Part shown: positions 7,059 to 12,772 of the stretch, in pieces
Numbering within the stretch: the first letter of the stretch is position 1
Layout of the letters: every line of letters starts with the position of its first letter
Source: Pseudomonadota bacterium
GTDB taxonomy: Bacteria; Pseudomonadota; Alphaproteobacteria; Rhizobiales; Rhizobiaceae
Assembly: GCA_023399635.1 (NCBI GenBank)
Contig: JAEWOP010000007.1
Coordinates: forward strand, 1-13,922
Length of the DNA: 13,922 nucleotides
Reading direction: 5' to 3'
Notes under the pieces: generated by a model
What the model was told of the DNA's origin: nothing
The model's database searches: none
What the model saw: only the letters and a program-made list of their open reading frames with translations
Position numbers and translations under genes: made by a program

Positions 7059-7216
7059 GCCAATACTCCACACCGGAGGAGCAGGCAGCTATCGAAAGCG
7101 CCCGGGCGCGAGAACAAATGTTTGGGCTTAGGGTGGGTGACCAGCGCCGACATCAAGGCAGCGAAACCAACACCAAGCAGACTCACGACAATCAGACGGC
7201 GAACCAGAATCGACAT
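7055..7216 (-). CDS. Small putative membrane protein, upstream member of a pair
   Basis: This is a 53-residue protein of unknown family. MSILVRRL leads into a hydrophobic segment of about 19 residues (8-26), consistent with one membrane span with the N-terminus inside. A basic, proline-containing stretch (THPKPKHLF) follows, then a tail with two cysteines spaced CLLLRC. I chose ATG 7216 because GGGGAAG lies 6 bp upstream. The frame extends 11 codons further to an ATG at 7249 that lacks such a site. The stop TGA overlaps the next small gene by four bases (ATGA). No function can be proposed; the shared topology with its neighbour suggests the two act together at the membrane. Confidence 0.5.
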   Translation of the reverse strand: MSILVRRLIVVSLLGVGFAALMSALVTHPKPKHLFSRPGAFDSCLLLRCGVLA

Positions 7217-7259
7217 GTGCAGCTTCCCCAAACCCGTTGGAGAGACCATAACGTTCTGA

Positions 7260-7275
7260 CACTGAACTGGCAGTG
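7260..7275. promoter_or_regulatory. Inverted repeat upstream of the small-protein pair
   Basis: CACTG (7260-7264) and CAGTG (7271-7275) form a perfect 5-bp dyad around six bases. It lies about 44 bp before the first small gene's ATG. The position suits an operator or a 5'-UTR hairpin. It is short enough to be chance. Confidence 0.2.
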
Positions 7276-7392
7276 AGCCGCAGGTTCATCGGGAGTTCAT
7301 CTTCACCGAAAGTTCTGGGCAGGTCAGCGCGCTATTGAGGGGACGAGATGTGTCGGTGCAAACAGTTCGTTGCTCCGCTGATCCCTCGTGTG

Positions 7393-7424
7393 GGCAAGCG
7401 GCACCCCGAAAGACGCCGCCTGCC
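7393..7424 (-). terminator. Hairpin downstream of the DUF2147 gene, likely terminator
   Basis: On the minus strand GGCAGGCGGC pairs with GCCGCTTGCC over 10 bp with one G-U pair around a 12-base loop. It starts 13 bp after the DUF2147 stop. The stem is long and GC-rich but lacks a clear U-tract, so it may need help from Rho or act as a 3' stability hairpin. Its location in the gap before the next minus-strand genes supports a transcript end. Confidence 0.45.
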
Positions 7425-7437
7425 AAGGGGATGAGTG

Positions 7438-7776
7438 CTAGAGGCGTGTCCAGGTCTGGGTTTTGCAGAGCACGGCCAGCACACATCCCTTCATCTTCAA
7501 GGAACTGCCGCTGACGGTGCCTGAGCCCTTGTAGGTCTTGTCGTTGGCTGGATCGGTGATCTCGCCGTTGTAGGTGCCGTTGCTACCGGCGAGCTTGCCG
7601 ATCTGCTTGCCTGAATGCTTTCCAGTTTTGAGCGTGACGCAGTACGCGCCGCCGCAGGACGCGATAACGGCGGTTTCGCCGCTTGCAGTCTTCCAGTTGC
7701 CTTCAATGGGCTCGGCAGCAAAGGCCGCCGTGCCGAAAAGTGCGGCCGCCGCCACGATCGTCAGATCACGCATCAT
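7438..7776 (-). CDS. Secreted DUF2147 domain protein
   Basis: This is a 112-residue exported protein of the DUF2147 family, whose biochemical role is not established. Residues 1-20 (MMRDLTIVAAAALFGTAAFA) form a typical Sec signal peptide with AFA before the cleavage point. The mature part starts AEPIEGNWKTASGE and continues with GEITDPANDKTYKG and SLKMKGCVL, the family pattern of a small beta-barrel. Four cysteines (41, 46, 98, 104) could form disulfides in the periplasm. I chose ATG 7776, with GGAG 8 bp upstream, because the alternative GTG starts at 7812-7815 would add an acidic segment in front of the signal peptide. A strong AGGAGG does precede those GTG codons, so an alternative start or leader peptide is not excluded. 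Confidence 0.88.
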   Translation of the reverse strand: MMRDLTIVAAAALFGTAAFAAEPIEGNWKTASGETAVIASCGGAYCVTLKTGKHSGKQIGKLAGSNGTYNGEITDPANDKTYKGSGTVSGSSLKMKGCVLAVLCKTQTWTRL

Positions 7777-8262
7777 ATCTTGTTCTCCATCCCGAGGCGG
7801 TGCTTCCGGCACCACCTATTCCTCCTGTGTGCTCCCAACGGATGGGGGCTCCCAGAGATTAGCTTACCCGCACGTAAAGGTAAACGGTCTGTAGAGCGCC
7901 TGCTGAAGTGGTGAGGGAGACGGCCTGAGACCCCAAAAGAGCAGCATGGGATGCGATTATAGTTAGCAAAGACTTGAAAATGGGATCTGAACATTCTGTA
8001 AATTTTGACGCCTTTCCCCTGCGACGCAGGCAATCGCATGTTTAATGAAAACCCAATTTTACCAAGCATTTGTACTTTGTTTTCAGCAAATTAAGCATGC
8101 ATTTTAGTCGCCTGTTTGAAGATCTGGGCGATACTGAACTCATCAAACGAGCGGGAACTCCGCCAGCCGCGAGATCAGCCAAGCCGCATTAAGACGGCGA
8201 TTCTGCGGGCCCGAAAGGGAAACAGGGACAGACGCAACACAGGCGAAACAGGGACGAAAACA
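7777..8262. promoter_or_regulatory. Long AT-richer divergent intergenic region (DUF2147 / Sel1 gene)
   Basis: This 486-bp gap holds the promoters of two divergent genes, and I see no convincing coding frame in it. Near the DUF2147 side there is a strong AGGAGG (minus strand, 7821-7826) and an 8-bp hairpin with one G-U pair (7796-7816). A perfect 13-bp dyad CCTGCGACGCAGG lies at 8018-8030. The stretch around 8030-8106 is visibly AT-rich and suits promoter or protein-binding DNA. The last 150 bp before ATG 8263 are purine-rich 5'-leader sequence. A small RNA could fit here, but I find no clear terminator to support one. Confidence 0.4.
7796..7816 (-). promoter_or_regulatory. 5'-UTR hairpin of the DUF2147 gene
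   Basis: On the minus strand GGTGGTGC pairs with GCACCGCC (one G-U pair) around a 5-base loop, 20 bp before ATG 7776. It lies just after an AGGAGG and contains the two GTG codons that could act as alternative starts. It could therefore block their use or modulate initiation at the ATG. Confidence 0.35.
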
Positions 8263-8529
8263 ATGGCACGCTTTGAAATGCAGGATTCCGAATCCTCCAC
8301 CATGGGTGGGGAAACACGCGCAGATGCGTTCTGTGAAATGGGGCTGATGTACGCGACCGGTCGCGGTTGCGCGGTCGATCTTGTTTCGGCCCACAAGTGG
8401 CTGAACATCGCCGCGATCAAGGGATCGGAACGCGCAGCCGAACTGCGAGCTGATCTTGCGCAGACAATGAGCAAGGGCGATCTTGCCGCAGCGCTGCGTG
8501 CTGCACGCGAATGGATGACCGTGCATTGA
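8263..8529 (+). CDS. Small Sel1-repeat protein
   Basis: This is an 88-residue protein with a single Sel1-like (TPR-related) helical repeat at about 21-57: ADAFCEMGLMYATGRG followed by DLVSAHKWLNIAAIKGS. A C-terminal helix rich in Ala/Arg ending REWMTVH follows. Sel1 repeats are protein-interaction modules, and small single-repeat forms beginning MARFEM are, as I recall, common in Rhizobiaceae, but without an assigned role. I chose ATG 8263 because AGGGACG lies about 8 bp upstream and the family-like sequence starts there. The frame stays open upstream to ATG 8116, but those 49 residues are basic and show no domain. It has no signal peptide and is likely cytoplasmic. Confidence 0.8.
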   Translation: MARFEMQDSESSTMGGETRADAFCEMGLMYATGRGCAVDLVSAHKWLNIAAIKGSERAAELRADLAQTMSKGDLAAALRAAREWMTVH

Positions 8530-8600
8530 GGCTGCCCTGGCGCAGCATCAGAAGTCGGCCGCTGTCGATTGGCATGTTGATCAAGGAATAAGCCCCGGTG

Positions 8601-8613
8601 GCGCATGATGCGC
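8601..8613. terminator. Small palindrome between convergent genes
   Basis: GCGCAT-G-ATGCGC is a perfect inverted repeat followed by TTT on the plus strand. It lies in the 100-bp gap between the Sel1-repeat gene and the convergent aminotransferase. The loop must open to about five bases, leaving a 4-bp GC stem, so it is a weak terminator candidate. The rest of the gap shows nothing recognisable. Confidence 0.25.
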
Positions 8614-8629
8614 TTTCGCGGCTTTCACG

Positions 8630-9739
8630 TCAGAGCGTCTTGAGGACCTTCGGAAGGGCTTCTTCGAGAAGCATCATATCAGAGTCCGTCCCCGCGCTCA
8701 CCCGGATGCACCGGTTAAGCGGCGCCACTCCGGGCATGCGAATGAAGACTCCATGCTCCATCAAGCCGTCGACGATCGCTTTGGCGTAAGCACCATCGCG
8801 ACCACAGTCGATGGCGACGAAATTGGTCGCCGAGGGCAGGGGTTCCAGACCATTGCCACGGGCAATGTCACAGATGCGATCGCGAGATCCGCCGATCCGG
8901 CTCAAAACTTCTCTTAGATAGTCCTGATCGGCCAACGCGGCGAGCGCGGCTGCCGTGCTGATCCGCGCCATGCCGAAATGGTTGCGGATCTTGTCAAAGG
9001 CTGATGCCGTGCCGGGTGTGGAGATGGCGTAGCCGACCCGTGCGCCAGCCAAGCCGTAGGCTTTGGAGAAAGTGCGCGTGCGGATCACGTTCGGGCGGTC
9101 GATGAGCGCCTTGATCGAGGGCGTGGATCCGGCCGGCGCCGTCTCGCAATAGGCTTCATCGAGGATCAGCAGGGCCGTCTCAGGAACTGCTCTTGCAAAA
9201 GCGACAACGCTGTCGGCGTTCCACCAGCTTCCCATCGGGTTATCGGGATTGGCGAAATAAACGAGTGGCGGGTTCTCACGCCGAACCGTATCGAGCAGGC
9301 CATCCAGATCTTCCCGATCATTGACATAGGGAACCGTGACCAGGCGCCCGCCATGCCCTGTGACATGGAAGTTGAAGGTCGGGTAGGCGCCAAAGGAGGT
9401 CACGACGGCCAGGCCGGGCTCGATCACAAGGCGGACGATCTGCCCCAGCAGCGAATCAATGCCTTCACCGATAGCGAGGTTTTCTGCCTGGCAGCCGAGG
9501 TGAGCCGCGAGCGCCTGCTTGAGCGCATAATTCTCCGGATCGTTGTACTTCCACGTAGACGAGGCCGCCTCAGTGATGGCCGCAAGCACGGACGGTGCGG
9601 GGCCAAAGCCGCTTTCATTCGCCCCGATCCGTGCCTTGACGACAAGACCGCGGTTGCGCTCGATTGCTTCCGGTCCGACGAAGGGAACGGTTGCGGGTAG
9701 GGAAGTCACCAAAGGTGTGAAACGTGAAAAGGCGCTCAT
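8630..9739 (-). CDS. Class I/II PLP aminotransferase, histidinol-phosphate aminotransferase-like
   Basis: This is a 369-residue fold type I PLP aminotransferase of the HisC-like group. Motifs are ANESGFGP (40-47), NPDNPMGS (164-171, Asn contacting the PLP O3'), LDEAYCE (193-199, Asp-Glu-Ala-Tyr around the pyridine nitrogen) and RTFSKAYGLAGARVGYA (222-238), with the PLP lysine at 226. C-terminal MPGVAPLNRCIRVSAGT matches the substrate-carboxylate arginine region of HisC proteins. HisC-like enzymes act on histidinol phosphate, phenylalanine/tyrosine or other amino acids. No his genes are nearby, so the true substrate is unknown. I use ATG 9739, where family-like sequence starts (MSAFSRFTPLV). 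The frame runs upstream to 9826 without conserved sequence, and the ribosome site is weak. Confidence 0.88.
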   Translation of the reverse strand: MSAFSRFTPLVTSLPATVPFVGPEAIERNRGLVVKARIGANESGFGPAPSVLAAITEAASSTWKYNDPENYALKQALAAHLGCQAENLAIGEGIDSLLGQIVRLVIEPGLAVVTSFGAYPTFNFHVTGHGGRLVTVPYVNDREDLDGLLDTVRRENPPLVYFANPDNPMGSWWNADSVVAFARAVPETALLILDEAYCETAPAGSTPSIKALIDRPNVIRTRTFSKAYGLAGARVGYAISTPGTASAFDKIRNHFGMARISTAAALAALADQDYLREVLSRIGGSRDRICDIARGNGLEPLPSATNFVAIDCGRDGAYAKAIVDGLMEHGVFIRMPGVAPLNRCIRVSAGTDSDMMLLEEALPKVLKTL

Positions 9740-9827
9740 GATGCGGAACCTGCTGGAGGAAATCGGCTCACCATACGGCGGTACCGATGCCGCGCAAGCC
9801 CAACTGCCGCTCTTCCGGTTCGCCACG

Positions 9828-9845
9828 GTGACAGGCCGCCGTCAC
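9828..9845. promoter_or_regulatory. Dyad GTGAC...GTCAC upstream of the HisC-like gene
   Basis: GTGAC (9828-9832) and GTCAC (9841-9845) flank a GGC-C-GCC core, giving an almost complete 18-bp dyad. It lies about 90 bp before the aminotransferase ATG, in the gap after the pilZ-like gene. It could be an operator; the loop is too small for a good hairpin. Confidence 0.25.
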
Positions 9846-9880
9846 GAACTATCCAACCTGGGCTGGCGAAACTCGTAGCC

Positions 9881-9906
9881 GGATCGCGCGGGGCGCTGCG
9901 CGGACC
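9881..9906 (-). terminator. Imperfect GC-rich hairpin at the end of the PilZ gene
   Basis: On the minus strand GGTCCGCGC and GCGCGATCC pair in 7 of 9 positions around an 8-base loop, directly after (and touching) the PilZ stop. It has no U-tract. It would separate PilZ from the co-directional aminotransferase gene 166 bp downstream. Confidence 0.3.
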
Positions 9907-10259
9907 TAATGGCTGGTTTCGAAGCTCAATCGGATCACATGATGAAGAAATTCCGGGTTGATCAGCATGTTGAAGCCGATCGTCACCTTTTCCTCCTCGC
10001 GCCTGATCAGCGTGCACCCGATCTCGTCATGGATGCCGAGGATCTCAAGAAAGAAGTTGTTCGGGACCGGCACCTGCGGACTGACATCCAGCTCGGCGCC
10101 GTAGAGCGAGATCGTGCGGATGAGGCAGCGCAGGTGCGTATTGGTGCTCAGGTGATGGCCGACGAAGATGATTTTGCCCGGCCGGTCGATGGTGAACTTC
10201 TCGAAGACCTGATCACGCGGAATGTTCTGTTTCGGGTCGCGGTCCATGTTCAAGGGCAT
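9906..10259 (-). CDS. PilZ-like domain protein with degenerate c-di-GMP motif
   Basis: This is a 117-residue cytoplasmic protein that looks like a stand-alone PilZ domain, the beta-barrel family that binds cyclic di-GMP. The TISLYGAELDVS stretch (49-60) matches the (D/N)xSxxG loop except that Thr replaces the acidic or amide residue. PVPNNFFLEILG and GCTLIRREEEKVTIGF follow as the expected strands. I do not find the usual RxxxR motif about 20 residues earlier; the nearest is RPGK (26-29). It may therefore not bind c-di-GMP or may bind it differently. A strong GGAGG 6 bp before ATG 10259 fixes the start. It is divergent from the ferredoxin reductase operon. PilZ is my best family call, from pattern only. 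Confidence 0.65.
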   Translation of the reverse strand: MPLNMDRDPKQNIPRDQVFEKFTIDRPGKIIFVGHHLSTNTHLRCLIRTISLYGAELDVSPQVPVPNNFFLEILGIHDEIGCTLIRREEEKVTIGFNMLINPEFLHHVIRLSFETSH

Positions 10260-10473
10260 CTCAACCCTCCTTCTGTCTCCTCAGGACCGTAATCTGCCGG
10301 ATCTCCGCTAATATTTCCTGAAGAGGGAGCAACCAATTGAGGAGATATGCCCGGTTCCGCGACATCTTCCATGCTGATGTCGGCAGATGGCGCGTCGCCT
10401 GCTGGTTGACGGCCGCGCCTCGGCAAGGCTACCCCTCCGGGAGGAGACACGTGTTTTGCAAGGAGAGTGGCGA
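10260..10473. promoter_or_regulatory. Divergent intergenic region, pilZ-like / ferredoxin reductase
   Basis: This 214-bp gap between divergent genes must hold both promoters. It contains the GGAGG of the PilZ gene at its left end and the AAGGAG of the reductase (10460-10465) at its right end. CCTCCGGGAGG near 10435 is a short GC-rich palindrome in the reductase leader. No confident -35/-10 pair stands out on either strand. Confidence 0.3.
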
Positions 10474-11691
10474 TTGACGGAGAGGCTTGTGATTGTGGGC
10501 GCAGGGCAGGCCGCTTTCGCGATGGCGGCGAAGCTGCGCGCCTTGAAGGATACCCGCCCGATCACGATCCTCGGTGCCGAGGAGGTCCATCCCTACCAGC
10601 GCCCGCCGCTTTCCAAGAAATACCTGCTCGGCGAGATGCCCTTCGACCGGCTGACCTTTCGCCCGGACGCCTGGTACACAGAAAATGATATCGAGGTTCG
10701 CCTTTCCACCTTCGTGGAAGAAATCGATCGAGTCGCAAGGCGCGTACGCATGCAGGACGGTTCCGTTCTGGAGTATGAGACTTTGGCGCTCACAACAGGC
10801 GCCACTCCACGCAGGCTGCCGGCCGGCGTCGGCGGTGATCTCGATGGCGTCTACGTCATGCGCAGCAAGCGAGATGCCGACGCACTGGCCGACGAGATGC
10901 GGCCGGGCCGTCATTTGCTGGTAATTGGGGGCGGATATGTCGGCCTGGAAGCCGCGGCCGTCGCCCGGCATCTCGGCGTCGAAGTGACGCTGATCGAAAT
11001 GGCAGATCGCATCCTCTCGCGTGTCGCTTGCGCGGAAACGGCCGATATCATGCGCAGCATCCATCTGCAGCATGGGGTCGATATCCGTGAGAAGACTGGT
11101 CTCATACGCCTGATCGGCGAAGAAGGCAGAGTGCGCGGCGCCGAACTCTCCGACGGTTCTACCATCCAGGTCGATTTCGTGCTCGTCGGGATCGGCGTCA
11201 CGCCGAACGACCGACTGGCGCAGGAGAGTGGCCTTGATGTCGGCAACGGCGTGATCGTGGATGGCTTCGGACGCACCTCCGATCCTGCGATCGTTGCCGC
11301 CGGGGATTGCACGCTATTGCCGTGGAGACGCCAGAAGATCAGGCTTGAGTCGGTTCCGAACGCGGTAGACCAGGCAGAGGCGATCGCGTCCGTCCTTGCC
11401 GGAGGAAGCGAGCCATATGAGCCGAAGCCCTGGTTCTGGTCGGACCAGTACGATGTGAAACTGCAGATCGCCGGCTTCAACCTCAGATATGATGAGATCC
11501 TGGTTCGACCTGGGATGCGGGATGGTAGCGTCTCGGTCTGGTACTTCCAAAACGGGCAGTTCATCGCCGTGGATGCGATCAACGACGCCAAGGCCTATGT
11601 GACGGCCAAGAAGCTCCTCGACAACGGCCTCGAACCCGATAAGGCGGTGTTGGCGGACCCTGCCGCCGATCTGAAACAATTGCTTGCTTAG
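10474..11691 (+). CDS. FAD-dependent ferredoxin reductase (rhodocoxin/putidaredoxin reductase type)
   Basis: This is a 405-residue flavoprotein that passes electrons from NAD(P)H through FAD to a 2Fe-2S ferredoxin, usually serving a cytochrome P450 or Rieske oxygenase. The FAD-binding VGAGQAAFAMAAKLR is at 8-22, YQRPPLSKKYL at 41-51, the NAD-binding VIGGGYVGLEAAAVARHLG at 150-168, the second FAD site AAGDCT in the last third, and a reductase C-terminal domain follows. The start is TTG 10474: AAGGAG ends 8 bp upstream and the protein then begins MTERLVIVGAG, the normal N-terminus. The upstream ATG at 10387 would add 29 unrelated residues. Ferredoxin and oxygenase genes are absent here. It forms an operon with the aldolase gene 10 bp downstream. 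Confidence 0.92.
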   Translation: MTERLVIVGAGQAAFAMAAKLRALKDTRPITILGAEEVHPYQRPPLSKKYLLGEMPFDRLTFRPDAWYTENDIEVRLSTFVEEIDRVARRVRMQDGSVLEYETLALTTGATPRRLPAGVGGDLDGVYVMRSKRDADALADEMRPGRHLLVIGGGYVGLEAAAVARHLGVEVTLIEMADRILSRVACAETADIMRSIHLQHGVDIREKTGLIRLIGEEGRVRGAELSDGSTIQVDFVLVGIGVTPNDRLAQESGLDVGNGVIVDGFGRTSDPAIVAAGDCTLLPWRRQKIRLESVPNAVDQAEAIASVLAGGSEPYEPKPWFWSDQYDVKLQIAGFNLRYDEILVRPGMRDGSVSVWYFQNGQFIAVDAINDAKAYVTAKKLLDNGLEPDKAVLADPAADLKQLLA

Positions 11692-11701
11692 GAATATCGC
11701 C

Positions 11702-12502
11702 ATGCCTGCTCCCAAGAACATCTTCAAAGCCGCCCTGCGCGAAGGGCGGCCGCAGATCGGCCTTTGGCTGAACACGGGAGAGCCGCTTCTGGCGGAACTT
11801 GCGGGAACCGCCGGCTTCGACTGGCTGGTCATCGACGGCGAGCATGGGCCGAACGACTTGCGCAGCATCATCGCTCAGTTGCAGGTTCTGTCAGCCTTCC
11901 CGGCGGAAGCTGTCGTGCGCCCGCCCATGGGCGAGCCCTGGATGATCAAGCAATTGCTGGATGCCGGAGCCCGCACCTTGCTCGTGCCCATGGTTGATTC
12001 GGCCGAGCAGGCACGCGCACTTGTCCGGGCGGTACGTTATCCGCCGCAGGGCCTCCGCGGCGTTGGTGCGCTTGTGGCACGCGCATCCGGCTTCAATACG
12101 ATCACCGACTACGCCGAAACGGCAGCCGACGAGATCTGCCTCCTGGTTCAGGCGGAAACGCGGGCTGCGATGGCGGATCTCCAGAACATTGCCGCAGTCG
12201 AGGGGATCGATGGCGTTTTCATCGGCCCTGCCGATCTTTCCGCCGACATGGGCTATCTCGGACGGATCGAGGCACCGGAAGTTCAGGAAGCGATCGAGAA
12301 GGCAATCGGCACGATCAACAATGCCGGCAAGGCGGCTGGCATCCTGACCTTCAACGAGGCACTGAACCTGCGCTATCTCGATCTCGGTGCGCGATTCGTG
12401 GCGGTAGGGTCCGATGTGGCAGAATTTGCCGGCGTGCTGCGTCGACTGGCCGGCCGCTATGGCCGCGGAACGCCTCAGGCGGGCGCCTCTTCCGGCTACT
12501 GA
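11702..12502 (+). CDS. HpcH/HpaI family class II aldolase
   Basis: This is a 266-residue metal-dependent aldolase of the HpcH/HpaI family. Members split 4-hydroxy-2-oxo acids into pyruvate plus an aldehyde, as in homoprotocatechuate (HpaI), glucarate (GarL) or rhamnonate (RhmA) breakdown. Signatures are LVIDGEHGPND (42-52, catalytic His48), VRPP with Arg73, VQAETR (149-154, metal-binding Glu152), GVFIGPADLSADMG (171-184, metal-binding Asp178) and a FVAVGSDV strand near the end. I use ATG 11702 because TAGGA overlaps the preceding stop at the right distance. ATG 11684 inside the reductase gene adds residues not seen in the family. The substrate is unknown; pairing with a ferredoxin reductase suggests degradation of an oxygenase product, which is inference. 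Confidence 0.92.
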   Translation: MPAPKNIFKAALREGRPQIGLWLNTGEPLLAELAGTAGFDWLVIDGEHGPNDLRSIIAQLQVLSAFPAEAVVRPPMGEPWMIKQLLDAGARTLLVPMVDSAEQARALVRAVRYPPQGLRGVGALVARASGFNTITDYAETAADEICLLVQAETRAAMADLQNIAAVEGIDGVFIGPADLSADMGYLGRIEAPEVQEAIEKAIGTINNAGKAAGILTFNEALNLRYLDLGARFVAVGSDVAEFAGVLRRLAGRYGRGTPQAGASSGY

Positions 12503-12510
12503 TCCCGATC

Positions 12511-12548
12511 TTCGCCGCGTTCTCCGGCATTTCCGCAAGCGCGGCGAA
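12511..12548 (+). terminator. Hairpin after the reductase-aldolase operon
   Basis: TTCGCCGCG (12511-12519) and CGCGGCGAA (12540-12548) form a perfect 9-bp stem around a 20-base loop. It begins 8 bp after the aldolase stop and lies before the tRNA gene. It is not followed by a U-tract on the plus strand, so it is a candidate transcript end rather than a textbook terminator. Confidence 0.35.
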
Positions 12549-12553
12549 AACTC

Positions 12554-12581
12554 CTTGCAATCACGCCCCATCCGACATAAT
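12554..12581 (+). promoter_or_regulatory. Candidate promoter of tRNA-Ser
   Basis: CTTGCA (12554-12559) and CATAAT (12576-12581) are separated by 16 bp and resemble alphaproteobacterial housekeeping -35 and -10 elements. Transcription would start a few bases before the mature tRNA 5' end at 12593. Confidence 0.45.
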
Positions 12582-12592
12582 CAGGCCGCACC

Positions 12593-12683
12593 GGAGAGGT
12601 GGCCGAGTGGTCGAAGGCGCTCCCCTGCTAAGGGAGTATACGTCAAAAGCGTATCGTGGGTTCGAATCCCATCCTCTCCGCCA
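12593..12683 (+). tRNA. tRNA-Ser (anticodon GCU)
   Basis: This is a 91-base class II tRNA. The acceptor stem GGAGAGG (12593-12599) pairs with CCTCTCC (12673-12679), followed by discriminator G and an encoded CCA (12681-12683). The anticodon stem CTCCC/GGGAG encloses CTGCTAA, giving anticodon GCT, which reads AGC/AGU serine codons. A long variable arm with a TACG/CGTA stem is typical of tRNA-Ser, and the GGTTCGAATCCC T-arm is canonical. All elements are intact. The gene is followed at once by an integrase region, so its 3' end probably served as an integration site. Confidence 0.97.
12664..12683 (+). other. Probable attachment site (tRNA-Ser 3' end)
   Basis: The T-arm to CCA end of tRNA-Ser is the typical crossover region of tyrosine integrases, and an integrase gene starts 90 bp downstream reading away from the tRNA. 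Insertion there would keep the tRNA intact and place a direct repeat of this segment at the far end of the element, which lies outside the window. Exact core boundaries cannot be set from one end. Confidence 0.45.
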
Positions 12684-12772
12684 CGAGGATTCCACTCTCC
12701 TCCAGTTCCCGCTAAGTCACTGGCTCTCATGCTGAATTCTGGTCGGAAGCCCCGCTCGAAGGGAGTTTTCGA

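Noticed and set aside
7286..7486. 66-residue minus-strand frame overlapping the end of DUF2147
   Set aside because: It has no signal peptide, domain or good ribosome site, and it runs through the hairpin taken as the DUF2147 transcript end.
10347..10409. 20-codon frame in the ferredoxin reductase leader (possible leader peptide)
   Set aside because: Its GGAG is only 2 bp from the ATG, the peptide shows no attenuation-type codon run, and no paired hairpins follow it.
10429..11073. 214-residue open frame antisense to the ferredoxin reductase gene
   Set aside because: It is fully covered by a recognisable flavoprotein gene and has no family-like motifs or ribosome site.
11891..12571. 226-residue minus-strand frame opposite the aldolase gene
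   Set aside because: It is a shadow of the HpcH/HpaI aldolase, with no independent start signal or domain.
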